A stretch of DNA of 64,000 nucleotides from JAANXG01 sp963731035 (GCA_963731035.1 CAVSUY010000022.1:62001-126000); one strand, 5' to 3'. Shown: positions 16,367 through 25,199, counted from the stretch's first letter. A program made the numbers and translations. Notes: generated from the letters alone by a model not told the origin.

Positions 16367-16611
16367 AACGGAACATCCTCCTGATTGGGTTTACGTAGAA
16401 ATGTAACAACCGAATCGCGCAGACCCGTTGCGGCCCGCCCACGACCAGCGCCGGGCGGCAGCACGGATTGGCAAAACCGCGATGCCCCAATGTAAACACC
16501 GGTGTCAATTAGAGCAATAACTGATTGTATTTAAATAGCTTGTTTTGTAAATTTATGATTTGCCGCAAGTAGCGTAGTGTAAATAATTCACAAGCAAAGG
16601 CAAGCATCACG
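16367..16611. promoter_or_regulatory. Divergent AT-rich control region between importer and ScfR-like regulator
   Basis: 245 bases without a gene. The 16500-16600 part is unusually AT-rich for this window. TGTAAA occurs three times on the plus strand, at 16491, 16546 and 16578. RamB/ScfR-type regulators bind AT-rich sites of the TTTGCAAA type, so these may be operator parts, but no exact match was found. Confidence 0.35.
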
Positions 16612-18183
16612 ATGGCAAACGCCGCCATTGGATACAAGATCCGCGAGCAGCGCAAACGCCTGGGCCTGACCCAGGCCGCCCTGGCGAAGCGGCTCGGCAT
16701 CTCGGCCTCGTACCTGAACCTGATCGAAGCCAACAAACGCTCCGCCGGCGGCAAGCTGCTCAACAGGCTCGCTGCCGCCCTCGGCCTGGACGTCGACGTG
16801 CTGAGCGGCGCCGCGGAGCAGCGGCTGCGCGACGACCTGCGGGAGCTGCCCATGGATCCCGTGTTCCAGCATATCGATCTGGAGCAGAACTTCGCCGACG
16901 AAGTGGTGGCACGCAATCCGGACTGGGCGCGGCTGATACTCACGCTCTATCGCGCCTACCTCGATGGTCATCAGGCCTTGAGCGCCCTCAGCGACCGCCT
17001 GAACCGCGACCCCTGGCTGCAGGCCTCGGTGCACCGGATGCTGACTCACATTACCACCATACGATCGGCGGCGGAGATATTGGACGATACCGCCGACCTG
17101 GATGCCACGCGGCGGGCGCGTTTTCACAGCATGCTGCACTCGGAAAGCACCAGGCTGACCGAGGCCGCCCAGCAGATGGTTTCCTTCTTCGAGCTGCAGA
17201 ACACCACCAATCCATCCGCCGCCGCCGCCGAGCAGGTGGACGAATTCATCATCGGACAGCGCAACTACTTCCCCGAGCTCGAAGACGCGGGCCGGCGGCT
17301 GCGCGAGGAGCTCGACAGACTCCGCCAGGGCAATATCGAGGGCGCGCTGGTGGAGTTCCTGCGCTCGAAGTTCGGGATCGAGATCCGGACCAGCGAATCC
17401 GGGGCGGATACCGCGCGTTTCAAAAACCAGGCCTGCTTCGATGCCGACAACCGCGTCCTGATGTTCATCGCCAACGCACCTCCCACCACCCGTCGCTTCC
17501 AGATGGCACGGATCGCGGCAAAGCTGGTGTTCGGCGATACGTTGGAGCAATGCGTCAACGACCCGCGCCTCGGCACCGAGACCGCCCGCAGGCAGGCGGC
17601 CCGGGCGCTGTCCAGCTACGTCGCGGGAGTGGTGCTGCTGCCCTACGCGCCCTTTCTCGAGGACGCCGAGCGCTGCCGCTACGACATCGAGATACTGCGC
17701 CAGAAATATGATGCCGGCTACGAACAGGTCTGCCACCGGCTGGTGACCCTGCGCGATCCACACTCGGAAGGCGTGCCGTTCGCGTTCCTGCGCGTCGACC
17801 CATCAGGGCACGTTTCCAAGCGCTTTCCGCTGTTCGGGTTTCCTCTACCCCGATTCGGCCATGCCTGCCCGCTGTGGACCGTATTCAACGCCTTTCAGAC
17901 CCCCGGACGCGTCGTACGCGAGCTTGTCGAGTTCCCGGACGAGCACCGGTTCCTGATGATCGCCCGAACCGTCACCAAGCGCGCCGCCACATTTCGGGCG
18001 CAGCCCGTCATGTTTGCCGTGATGCTCGCGTGCGACGCCATCCACGCGGACCGCACGGTCTACGCCGAGGGCATCGATCTGCACCGGGAGAACGGCGCGC
18101 TACCCGTGGGTCCCTCATGCCGGCAGTGCGAGCGCCACGGCTGCCCGCATCGCCAGGAGCCGCTCATCACCTCCGAGACCTGA
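16612..18183 (+). CDS. XRE-family ScfR/RamB-like transcriptional regulator
   Basis: 523 residues. An N-terminal XRE helix-turn-helix (about 7-62; LTQAALAKRLGISASYLNLIEANKR) is followed by a long middle region with an ImmA/IrrE-like segment and a C-terminal DUF2083-like domain. That domain ends in a cysteine cluster, CRQCERHGCPHRQEP. This architecture is that of RamB and short-chain fatty-acyl regulators, which sense acyl-CoA and control acetate or propionate metabolism. The HExxH metalloprotease motif of IrrE proteins is absent; the equivalent helix reads ARIAAKLVFGD, as is usual in RamB-type members. It is divergent from the HAAT importer and upstream of a symporter-kinase system. Confidence 0.85.
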   Translation: MANAAIGYKIREQRKRLGLTQAALAKRLGISASYLNLIEANKRSAGGKLLNRLAAALGLDVDVLSGAAEQRLRDDLRELPMDPVFQHIDLEQNFADEVVARNPDWARLILTLYRAYLDGHQALSALSDRLNRDPWLQASVHRMLTHITTIRSAAEILDDTADLDATRRARFHSMLHSESTRLTEAAQQMVSFFELQNTTNPSAAAAEQVDEFIIGQRNYFPELEDAGRRLREELDRLRQGNIEGALVEFLRSKFGIEIRTSESGADTARFKNQACFDADNRVLMFIANAPPTTRRFQMARIAAKLVFGDTLEQCVNDPRLGTETARRQAARALSSYVAGVVLLPYAPFLEDAERCRYDIEILRQKYDAGYEQVCHRLVTLRDPHSEGVPFAFLRVDPSGHVSKRFPLFGFPLPRFGHACPLWTVFNAFQTPGRVVRELVEFPDEHRFLMIARTVTKRAATFRAQPVMFAVMLACDAIHADRTVYAEGIDLHRENGALPVGPSCRQCERHGCPHRQEPLITSET

Positions 18184-18268
18184 ATTGGAGGACGGCTTCA
18201 TTCGCAAGGCCGTTGCTGATAGATTTACCAGCGGTGGCGAACGCCGGATCGGTGGCGCCAGTCCGCCA

Positions 18269-18285
18269 CCGGGCCATGGGCCCGG
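18269..18285 (+). terminator. Hairpin after the ScfR-like gene
   Basis: CCGGGCC-ATG-GGCCCGG is a perfect seven-base GC stem with a three-base loop, 86 bases after the regulator stop and 36 bases before the response-regulator start. It is followed by CCTTGTG rather than a T-run, so terminator function is uncertain. Confidence 0.35.
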
Positions 18286-18321
18286 CCTTGTGAAGAACGG
18301 GGCGCCGACTCGAGGGTTGCC

Positions 18322-18708
18322 GTGAACGAACATATATTCATCGCTGAGGACGAACCGTACATCGTCGAATCGCTGGGCTTCGTGCTGAGCAATGCCGGCT
18401 ATTCGATCACTCCCGAAAGCAGCGGTGCCGCGGTGGTTCCGAAGATCCGGGAGACCCGGCCGGACGTGGTGATACTGGATCTGATGCTTCCGGAGCGGAA
18501 CGGATTTGAAATACTCAAGGAACTGAAGAACGACCCGGACCTCGAGAGTATTCCGGTGCTGATCCTGACGGCCAAGGGACAAGCCCAGGACCGCTCGACC
18601 GCCGACCAGCTGGGGGCCGACGCCTTCATTACCAAGCCGTTCTCCAACCGCCAGGTCCTGGAATGTGTCGGCAGGCTCGTCCATCCGGGGTCGGAAACGG
18701 GCACGTGA
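18322..18708 (+). CDS. Receiver-only response regulator
   Basis: 128 residues, a single CheY-like receiver with no output domain. The acidic pocket (E9-D10-E11), the phospho-acceptor D53 (VVILDLMLPERNG) and the switch lysine (FITKPFS, about 103) are all present. It starts with GTG. The following small membrane gene overlaps its stop (GTGA), and the symporter-kinase comes next, so it is the natural phosphoryl partner of that kinase. Because it cannot bind DNA itself, output must pass through another protein. Confidence 0.88.
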   Translation: MNEHIFIAEDEPYIVESLGFVLSNAGYSITPESSGAAVVPKIRETRPDVVILDLMLPERNGFEILKELKNDPDLESIPVLILTAKGQAQDRSTADQLGADAFITKPFSNRQVLECVGRLVHPGSETGT

Positions 18709-18908
18709 TCAGGAGGCCAAGGGAGTCCGCCGCCCTGCTGGTGTGCCTGGGAACCGCTTTCCTGCTCCCCCCCATCGGCCTGATTTTCGGCAGCGCCTAT
18801 CGGATCTTCGAGATCCCACTGCCGGTGTTCTACGTCTTCGGTGCGTGGATCGCCCTGGTGGTGGGTGCGTTCCTCATTTCGAGGGTGCTGCCGGATAACC
18901 CCGGCTAG
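18705..18908 (+). CDS. Small two-segment membrane protein linked to a symporter-kinase
   Basis: 67 residues with two predicted membrane helices (ALLVCLGTAFLLPPIGLIFG and LPVFYVFGAWIALVVGAFLI) and a short basic N-terminus. The GTG start overlaps the response-regulator stop; the kinase starts 5 bases after its own stop. Sodium/solute symporters such as ActP and the DUF4212-linked carriers are often encoded next to a small membrane partner. By analogy this may be a subunit or stabiliser of the symporter part of the kinase (inference). No functional motif is visible. Confidence 0.7.
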   Translation: MIRRPRESAALLVCLGTAFLLPPIGLIFGSAYRIFEIPLPVFYVFGAWIALVVGAFLISRVLPDNPG

Positions 18909-18913
18909 CGGCC

Positions 18914-21661
18914 ATGCTCACCACCGATTTCGCTCTATTCACGGCGCTCGCCTACGTGGCCCTGCTGTTCCTGCTGGCATTTCTGAGCGACCGGCAGGCC
19001 CGGCGTGGGCGCGACAGCTTCCTGCGCACGCCGCTGGTGTACACCCTGTCCATCTCGGTGTACTGCACCTCGTGGACATTCTACGGAGCGGTGGGCTCGG
19101 CGGCTCGCCACGGCCTGGAGTTCGCCACCATCTATCTGGGTCCCACCCTGGTGTTCGTCGGATGGTGGTTCCTGCTGCGCAAGCTGGTCAGGATCGGCCA
19201 CGTCCATCGCATCACCTCTATTGCCGATCTCATCTCCTCGCGATTCGGCAAAAGCACGGCGCTCGGAGTACTGGTTACCTGTATCGCGCTGATCGGCACC
19301 ACGCCTTACATCGCCCTGCAGCTCAAGGCGGTAACCGCCAGCTTTCAGATCGTCAGCTCGGTGACCAACACCGTCGTTCCGGGGGTGCCGATACAGGACA
19401 ACTCCGACGCCGGATTCTGGGTCGCGCTGGCCATGACGGTCTTCACCATCCTGTTCGGTACCCGGAATCTGGACGCAAACGAGCACCACCCCGGTGTGGT
19501 GGCGGCCATCGCCTTCGAGGCCCTGGTCAAGCTGTTCGCGATGATCGCGGTGGGTCTGTTCGTGGTGTTCGGTATCGCCGGGGGTATCGGGGAGGTGTTC
19601 CGGTACGCCCCGGCCGAGCAACTGGTGTATGGCAACGAGCTGTTCCGCTGGCGGTGGATCAACCTCATGCTGCTGTCCGCCATCGCCATAGTGTGCCTCC
19701 CCCGCCAGTTCCAGATCACGGTGGTGGAGAACTCCAACGAGCGCCACCTGCGGACCGCATCCTGGGCGTTTCCGCTCTACTTGTTTCTGATCAGCCTGTT
19801 CGTGCTGCCCATCGCGATCGTAGGGCTCGCCGTTCTGCCGCCCGGCTCCAATCCGGATATGTTCCTGCTGACAGTGCCGATCTCGGCGAACCAGGATCTG
19901 CTGGCCCTGTTCGCTTTCATCGGAGGTTTCTCGTCGGCCACATCCATGGTCATCGTCGCCAGCATCGCCCTGTCCATCATGATCTCCAACCAGATCGTGG
20001 TGCCCTTGGTGCTGCGACTGCCGAGGGTCAGACTGGACGCCAGCGGCGACATCAAGGAACTCATTCTCACCTGCCGGCGCATCTCCATCGGCGTGATCCT
20101 GCTGTTCGGGTACCTCTATTTTCGGCTCAGCGCGAAGTCGGATGCCCTGGCCTCCATGGGCCTGATCGCGTTCGTCGGCGTCGCCCAGTTCCTGCCGGCG
20201 CTGATCGGCGGCCTGTACTGGCGCAACGCGACGGCCAAAGGCGCTGTAGCCGGTCTTTCCGCCGGCTTCGCGCTGTGGATGTACACCCTGTTCATTCCCA
20301 GCCTGCGGGAGGCCGGCGGCCCGCTCGACGCCCTGGTTCAGCACGGGCCCTGGGGTATCGAGCTGCTGAAACCCTACACGATGTTCGGTCTCACCGGCCT
20401 CGACCCCTTGCTTCACGCCGTGTTCTGGAGCCTTGCAATCAACGCCGCGCTATTCATGGTGGTGTCCGTGTGGTCGACCCAAAAGCCGCTGGAAACCCTG
20501 CAGAGCGCGCTGTTCGTGGACGTGTTCCGCAACGTGGCTGGCACCGAGTCCAGAGTGATTCAGCGGCGCGCGGCGACCAAGGACCTGTATAAGCTCACCC
20601 AGCGGATACTGGGGCCGGTGGAAACCCACAAGCTGTTCACCGAATTGACCGACGGCCATCTCAACCTGGAGCAGCTGCCGCCGCCGGACGCCCGCTTCAT
20701 CGCCCATATCGAGCGGCGCCTGGCCGGCAATATCGGGGCGTCCACCGCGCGTGCCCTCGTGTCGCAGATCGCCACCGGAGAGACCATCAGCATGGACGAG
20801 ATCATCAAGCTGGTGGACGAGACCCAGCAGGTGGTGGAGTACAGCCATCGCCTGGAGCAGCAGTCCGCGGAACTGCAGGCGACCGCCGAGGAGCTGCGCA
20901 AGGCCAATCAGCGACTGCAGGAACTGGACGCCCAGAAGGACGAGTTCCTGAGTCAGGTCAGCCATGAGGTGCGCACGCCGATGACCTCCATCCGCTCGTT
21001 CGCCGAGCTGCTGCTGGGCGCCGACAACCTGACCCGGGAGCACGCGCAGAGGTTCGTTCGCATTATCCACGAGGAGAGTCTCAGGCTGACGCGGCTGCTC
21101 GATGAGATCCTCGAGATGAACCGCCTGGAGCACGGCGAGCTCCAGATCGGTATCGCACCGGTCTCCCCCGAGGACGTGGTCGAGCGAGCGATCGATACCT
21201 GCCGCGGGCTGGCCGAGCAGAAGAACGTGGTCCTCGAGTCCGGGTCCCGGGTGGAAGCGGCAACGGTACTCGGTGATGCGGATCGGCTCCACCAGGTGTT
21301 GATCAACCTTTTGACCAACGCCATCAAATATAATGACAGTCCGCAACCGGTAGTGCGCGTGGACAGCAGAATCCTCGACCACCGCTACGAACTGGACGTC
21401 AGCGACAACGGCCCAGGAATCCAGGACGCGGAGCAGGTCTTCGAGAAATTCAGCCGCGGACGGCAGACCGTCGGCAAGAGTGGCGGAGCCGGGCTGGGCC
21501 TGGCGATCAGCCGTCGCATTATCCAGAAAATGAACGGTGAGTTGGAGATCGTGAGCAACGGTGGCCTAGGAGTCAGCCAGGGAACCCGGTTCAGGATCCG
21601 CTTGCGCCTGGCGGAGGAACCGTCGGCATCCGAGGCGTCCATCCGCGAATACGCGTCATGA
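18914..21661 (+). CDS. Sodium/solute symporter-histidine kinase hybrid (CbrA/CrbS-like)
   Basis: 915 residues. About 1-560 is a sodium/solute symporter (SSS/PutP) domain with 12-13 membrane helices. A linker with coiled coil (about 640-675; QQSAELQATAEELRKANQRL) leads to a HisKA domain with the phospho-acceptor H684 (FLSQVSHEVRTPM). The HATPase_c domain has an N box (LINLLTNAIKYND), G1 (DNGPGI) and G2 (GGAGLGLAIS). There is no PAS or receiver domain. CbrA and CrbS proteins of this type sense or transport amino acids or acetate and control carbon use. Third gene of a tightly spaced unit with a receiver protein and a small membrane protein. Confidence 0.92.
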   Translation: MLTTDFALFTALAYVALLFLLAFLSDRQARRGRDSFLRTPLVYTLSISVYCTSWTFYGAVGSAARHGLEFATIYLGPTLVFVGWWFLLRKLVRIGHVHRITSIADLISSRFGKSTALGVLVTCIALIGTTPYIALQLKAVTASFQIVSSVTNTVVPGVPIQDNSDAGFWVALAMTVFTILFGTRNLDANEHHPGVVAAIAFEALVKLFAMIAVGLFVVFGIAGGIGEVFRYAPAEQLVYGNELFRWRWINLMLLSAIAIVCLPRQFQITVVENSNERHLRTASWAFPLYLFLISLFVLPIAIVGLAVLPPGSNPDMFLLTVPISANQDLLALFAFIGGFSSATSMVIVASIALSIMISNQIVVPLVLRLPRVRLDASGDIKELILTCRRISIGVILLFGYLYFRLSAKSDALASMGLIAFVGVAQFLPALIGGLYWRNATAKGAVAGLSAGFALWMYTLFIPSLREAGGPLDALVQHGPWGIELLKPYTMFGLTGLDPLLHAVFWSLAINAALFMVVSVWSTQKPLETLQSALFVDVFRNVAGTESRVIQRRAATKDLYKLTQRILGPVETHKLFTELTDGHLNLEQLPPPDARFIAHIERRLAGNIGASTARALVSQIATGETISMDEIIKLVDETQQVVEYSHRLEQQSAELQATAEELRKANQRLQELDAQKDEFLSQVSHEVRTPMTSIRSFAELLLGADNLTREHAQRFVRIIHEESLRLTRLLDEILEMNRLEHGELQIGIAPVSPEDVVERAIDTCRGLAEQKNVVLESGSRVEAATVLGDADRLHQVLINLLTNAIKYNDSPQPVVRVDSRILDHRYELDVSDNGPGIQDAEQVFEKFSRGRQTVGKSGGAGLGLAISRRIIQKMNGELEIVSNGGLGVSQGTRFRIRLRLAEEPSASEASIREYAS

Positions 21662-21676
21662 CACGAAATCCGTAAT

Positions 21677-22144
21677 ATGAAAGAGCTCATCGAGCTGGGC
21701 GACCTGGAACGCGCGGTACACCTCATATTCGAAGAGAAAGTCCCCTTCAACCATCTGCTCGGCGTCAAGGTGGACGGAATCGCCGAGGAATCGGTGCGGA
21801 TGAGAATCGACATGCGGGACGAATTCGTGGGTCATTTCGTGCACCGGGTATTACACGGCGGCGTGACGGCCTCGGTGCTGGACGTGACCGGCGGCCTGGC
21901 CGCTTTCGTCGGAACACTCAACAAAATCAAAGACTTGCCGCTCGAGGATCAAGTCCGGCGCTTCAATACCCTGGGCACCATCGATCTGAGGATCGACTAC
22001 CTGCGTCCGGGGCGGGGCCAATGGTTCGCCGCGACAGGCTATATTCTCAGAATCGGGAACAAAGTAGCGGTGACACGCATGGAACTGCACAATGACGACA
22101 ATAAACTGATCGCCGTGGGGACGGGTGCCTACACGGTTTCATAA
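21677..22144 (+). CDS. YigI/PaaI-like hotdog thioesterase
   Basis: 155 residues with the hotdog-fold thioesterase core: the helix motif VLHGGVTASVLDVTGG (about 58-73) and the strand LRIDYLRPGRG (about 108). It probably hydrolyses acyl-CoA thioesters; the length and DVTGG motif fit YigI-like medium/long-chain enzymes. It lies 15 bases after the symporter-kinase on the same strand and may be co-transcribed, consistent with an acyl metabolism theme here. Confidence 0.82.
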   Translation: MKELIELGDLERAVHLIFEEKVPFNHLLGVKVDGIAEESVRMRIDMRDEFVGHFVHRVLHGGVTASVLDVTGGLAAFVGTLNKIKDLPLEDQVRRFNTLGTIDLRIDYLRPGRGQWFAATGYILRIGNKVAVTRMELHNDDNKLIAVGTGAYTVS

Positions 22145-22161
22145 GACATAAGGAGCGACCC

Positions 22162-22704
22162 ATGAATGCATTGCTGGTACTGCTGGTATTGCTGGGCCTG
22201 GTGGTTCTGTACGGGTTCTTTATCTACAACCGGTTCATCAAGGACCGCAACACCATCGACGAAGCCTGGAGCGGCATCGATGTGCAGCTCAAGAGACGCC
22301 ACAACCTGATCCCCAACGTGGTGGAGACGGTCAAAGGCTATGCCCGTCACGAGGCGGAAGTGCTGGAGAAAGTCACCGCCCAGCGCACCGGCGGACGAAT
22401 GACCGACATCAACAAGCAGGAGACCGAGATCTCCAAGGCGCTGGTCAACCTGTTCGCGGTGGCGGAGAGCTACCCCAATCTCAAGGCCAACGAAAATTTC
22501 CTCGACCTGCAAAAGCAGCTCAGTGAAGTCGAGGACCAGATCCAACTCGCGCGGCGCTACTACAACGGCGCAGTGCGGATCTACAACACGCGGGTCGAAT
22601 CGGTTCCGAGCAACCTGATCGCCTCATTCGCCGGATTCACCAAGCGTGAGTTTTTCGAGATCGAGGTCGCGGGCGAGCGGGAAGTGCCGAAAGTCGCTTT
22701 CTAG
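22162..22704 (+). CDS. lemA: LemA family membrane protein
   Basis: 180 residues. One N-terminal membrane helix (LLVLLVLLGLVVLYGFFIYN) is followed by the all-helical LemA domain with the family blocks AWSGIDVQLKRRHNLIPNVV, PNLKANENFLDLQKQL and IQLARRYYNGAVRIYN. Family function is unclear, mostly linked to envelope or stress. It is commonly encoded with a DUF2207/TPM-type membrane protein, as here with the gene at 22878. It starts 17 bases after the thioesterase gene with an AAGGAG site. Confidence 0.92.
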   Translation: MNALLVLLVLLGLVVLYGFFIYNRFIKDRNTIDEAWSGIDVQLKRRHNLIPNVVETVKGYARHEAEVLEKVTAQRTGGRMTDINKQETEISKALVNLFAVAESYPNLKANENFLDLQKQLSEVEDQIQLARRYYNGAVRIYNTRVESVPSNLIASFAGFTKREFFEIEVAGEREVPKVAF

Positions 22705-22736
22705 TTTCTCGCGTCCACCGAAGTTCCGCATGCGGT

Positions 22737-22752
22737 CAAGAATGTATTCTTG
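22737..22752. promoter_or_regulatory. CAAGAAT-GT-ATTCTTG palindrome upstream of the DUF2207 gene
   Basis: Perfect 7-2-7 inverted repeat in the 173-base gap between lemA and the DUF2207 gene. It could be an operator or a small hairpin; nothing else in the gap was recognised. Confidence 0.3.
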
Positions 22753-22877
22753 TCCCGAACACGTGCTTCCGGCATTCGGATATCGTAGCCTCTTCAAGCA
22801 GGACGACGCACCGGCAGAGAAACCCTGCGACTTCACATCCGCTATTCACGCAACTCATCGTTGGAACCACGGTTGAC

Positions 22878-24746
22878 ATGAATTCCGCACGCCTGCTCTC
22901 CGTCTTTCGCCGGGTCACGTGCCTTGGACTTATGCTGGTCGCCTGGCATTCCGCCCGCGCGCTCGCCGACGAACGAATACTGTCCTACGTCAGCGACATC
23001 TCGGTGCATCTCGACGGCTCCATGACGGTTACCGAGTCGATACGGGTGCAAAGCGAGCAGAACCAGATAAAGCGGGGCATATACCGCGATTTTCCGACCA
23101 CCTACAAGACCCCGAATGGCGTCACGAAAGTCGGCTTCGATGTGCTCGATGTCGAGCGCGATGGACACCCGGAGCCGTACCACACGCAAAGCCTGTCCAA
23201 CGGCACGCGCGTCTACATCGGAAACAAGGACCGCATTCTGCCGCCGGGGCAATACGCCTACACCATCCGCTACAGCACCGACCGGCAGCTCGGCTTCTTC
23301 GCAGGCCGCGACGAGTTGTACTGGAACGTGACGGGCAACGGCTGGTCATTCCCAATTGGCGCCGTCCGCGCCCGGGTCACATTGCCGGACGGAATATCGC
23401 TCTCCAAGAACTCCCTGGAAGCCTACACCGGCTACGGCGGCCAGCAGGGCCGCGACTACATCGCCCGCGTAGACGCCAACGGCGCCGCGGTGTTCGAGAC
23501 AACCCGCGGTCTGAAGCCGCACGAGGGACTGACCATCGTAGTAACCTGGCCGGCGGGAATCATCGCCCGCCCGACCCGGGGGCAAAAGGTTCGCTGGTTC
23601 CTGCGCGACAACGCCGCGTTGCTGTTCGGCGGCGCCGGCGGGGTGATCGTTCTGGTCTACTACCTTCTCACCTGGATGCGCGTGGGTCGGGATCCCGAGG
23701 CCGGCGTGATCTTCCCACGCTACGTTCCCCCGAAGAACCTGTCCCCCGCGGCGGTGCGCTACGTCCGTCGCATGGGATACGATTCGCGAGCCTTCGCCAG
23801 CGCGATTATCGACATGGCGGTAAAAGGCTTTCTCACGATTGACGAGCAGGACGAGGAATATACGCTTCAGCGCACGGCAACCGCGGACGATTCCACTCTG
23901 TCACGCGGTGAGCACCAGATAACTACGGCCTTGTTCGGCGGCCAGGACAAGGCCGTTCTCAAGAAGGAGAACCACGCTTCCATACGAGCGGCTCTCGATG
24001 CCCACAAGCAGTGGCTGCGCAACGAGTATCACCGGGTCTATTTCCGGACCAATGGCTGGATGCTGATTCCCGGAGTCGCTTTGTCGATACTGGTATTGCT
24101 GGTGGCGGGGTTCGAAAACGGAGCGCCGGATTTCTTTTTCATGGGCTTGTGGCTCGCCGGCTGGACGTTCACCGTGTTCATGCTGCTCCGACAGGGCCAG
24201 AAAATGATGGCCGTGGTCTTCGCAGTCGCCGAGGTCGTCGCCATCGTCGCGTTCATCGGCCAGACTTCCACCCAGTTCGTTGCGCTGCTGCTGGCGATGA
24301 TCATTCTGAACGGGCTGTTCTACTATCTGATCAAGGCACCCACGGATGCCGGGCGCAAGCTGCTGGACGAGATCGAGGGACTGAAGATGTACATGGAGGT
24401 CGCCGAGAAGGACCGTCTCAACCTGCTCAATCCACCGGACCTGACGCCGCAGCACTTCGAGAAGCTTCTCCCCTACGCCCTTGCTCTCGGGGTCGACCAG
24501 AAATGGTCCGAGCAGTTTTCCGATCATCTCGCCCGACAGAGCCAGGACGCGGTTCAATACCAGCCTGTCTGGTACCACGGAAGCAGCTTCGGCAACTTCA
24601 ATACCGCCGGCTTCGCGTCGTCGCTGGGGTCTTCGCTGGCCGGTGCCGTCAGCTCGTCGTCGACGGCGCCGGGATCCAGCTCCGGATTCGGCGGTGGTGG
24701 CTCGTCAGGCGGCGGGGGCGGCGGCGGGGGCGGCGGCGGTTGGTGA
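22878..24746 (+). CDS. DUF2207 family membrane protein with Gly-rich tail
   Basis: 622 residues. It has an N-terminal signal segment (ending ARALADE), then an exported beta-rich DUF2207 domain (about 32-235; ITVTESIRVQSEQNQIKRGIYRDFP, viewed in parts). A membrane helix (LLFGGAGGVIVLVYYLLTW, about 250) leads to a cytoplasmic segment, and two or more further helices lie at about 395-470. The last 40 residues are Ser/Gly-rich and end in a run of glycines and a tryptophan. This is the typical layout of DUF2207 proteins that accompany LemA. Function unknown; an envelope role is inferred from the pairing. Confidence 0.88.
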   Translation: MNSARLLSVFRRVTCLGLMLVAWHSARALADERILSYVSDISVHLDGSMTVTESIRVQSEQNQIKRGIYRDFPTTYKTPNGVTKVGFDVLDVERDGHPEPYHTQSLSNGTRVYIGNKDRILPPGQYAYTIRYSTDRQLGFFAGRDELYWNVTGNGWSFPIGAVRARVTLPDGISLSKNSLEAYTGYGGQQGRDYIARVDANGAAVFETTRGLKPHEGLTIVVTWPAGIIARPTRGQKVRWFLRDNAALLFGGAGGVIVLVYYLLTWMRVGRDPEAGVIFPRYVPPKNLSPAAVRYVRRMGYDSRAFASAIIDMAVKGFLTIDEQDEEYTLQRTATADDSTLSRGEHQITTALFGGQDKAVLKKENHASIRAALDAHKQWLRNEYHRVYFRTNGWMLIPGVALSILVLLVAGFENGAPDFFFMGLWLAGWTFTVFMLLRQGQKMMAVVFAVAEVVAIVAFIGQTSTQFVALLLAMIILNGLFYYLIKAPTDAGRKLLDEIEGLKMYMEVAEKDRLNLLNPPDLTPQHFEKLLPYALALGVDQKWSEQFSDHLARQSQDAVQYQPVWYHGSSFGNFNTAGFASSLGSSLAGAVSSSSTAPGSSSGFGGGGSSGGGGGGGGGGGW

Positions 24747-24780
24747 CGGATCGGTTGCGCCGCCCGAAGTGCTGCGGTGT

Positions 24781-25110
24781 TCAGTCCTCTCCGCCGGCCG
24801 GCCAGTGGCGCTCCAGGACATCATCAACGGTCTGCGCCAGATCCTTCTCCGTGTCGGCGCGGCGCCTTCTCGTCTCGCGGGCGTCGCGCTCGCGCAGTAC
24901 CTGGACTTCGGTATCGCGCTGCTGCCCGCAGCGCTGCTCATAGCGCGCAGCGGCTTTCTGCAGACGCTCCTCGGTGCGCCTCATGAATCGCCGGGCCCAC
25001 AGCCTCGCGTCAGACAAGGCACGCGCCGCCTGCGCGCGCTCGCGCTCTATCTGGTCGCTGGCCTCGCGTTCGGCTCGTAGAACCTGCTCAATCGGGTTTC
25101 CGGCAGACAT
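24781..25110 (-). CDS. V/A-type ATPase peripheral stalk subunit G/H-like, divergent from the operon
   Basis: 109 residues, almost entirely one charged coiled coil (EQVLRAEREASDQIERERAQ onward), ending LAQTVDDVLERHWP. This matches the stalk subunit G/H that dimerises with subunit E in V/A-type ATPases. It lies immediately next to the ATPase operon but on the opposite strand, sharing the 89-base gap with subunit C. The identity rests on composition and neighbourhood, because coiled coils look alike. If it is not the G/H subunit, the operon lacks one. Confidence 0.65.
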   Translation of the reverse strand: MSAGNPIEQVLRAEREASDQIERERAQAARALSDARLWARRFMRRTEERLQKAAARYEQRCGQQRDTEVQVLRERDARETRRRRADTEKDLAQTVDDVLERHWPAGGED

Positions 25111-25164
25111 TAATCAAGTGGCTTTGGAGTTGACCCACGTCACATTACGATACCATGGCCTGTC

Positions 25165-25170
25165 TATAAT
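25165..25170 (+). promoter_or_regulatory. Consensus -10 box (TATAAT) of the V/A-ATPase operon
   Basis: Perfect TATAAT 30 bases before the subunit C start, in the gap shared with the divergent stalk gene. The matching -35 (ACATTA at 25142-25147) is weak. A TTGACA at 25174-25179 has no good -10 downstream. Confidence 0.45.
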
Positions 25171-25199
25171 GTATTGACAAACCGTCTGGTGCACATTCC

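Noticed and set aside
25174..25179. TTGACA as the -35 of the ATPase operon
   Set aside because: No -10-like hexamer lies 16-18 bases downstream; the perfect TATAAT just upstream is the better promoter signal.
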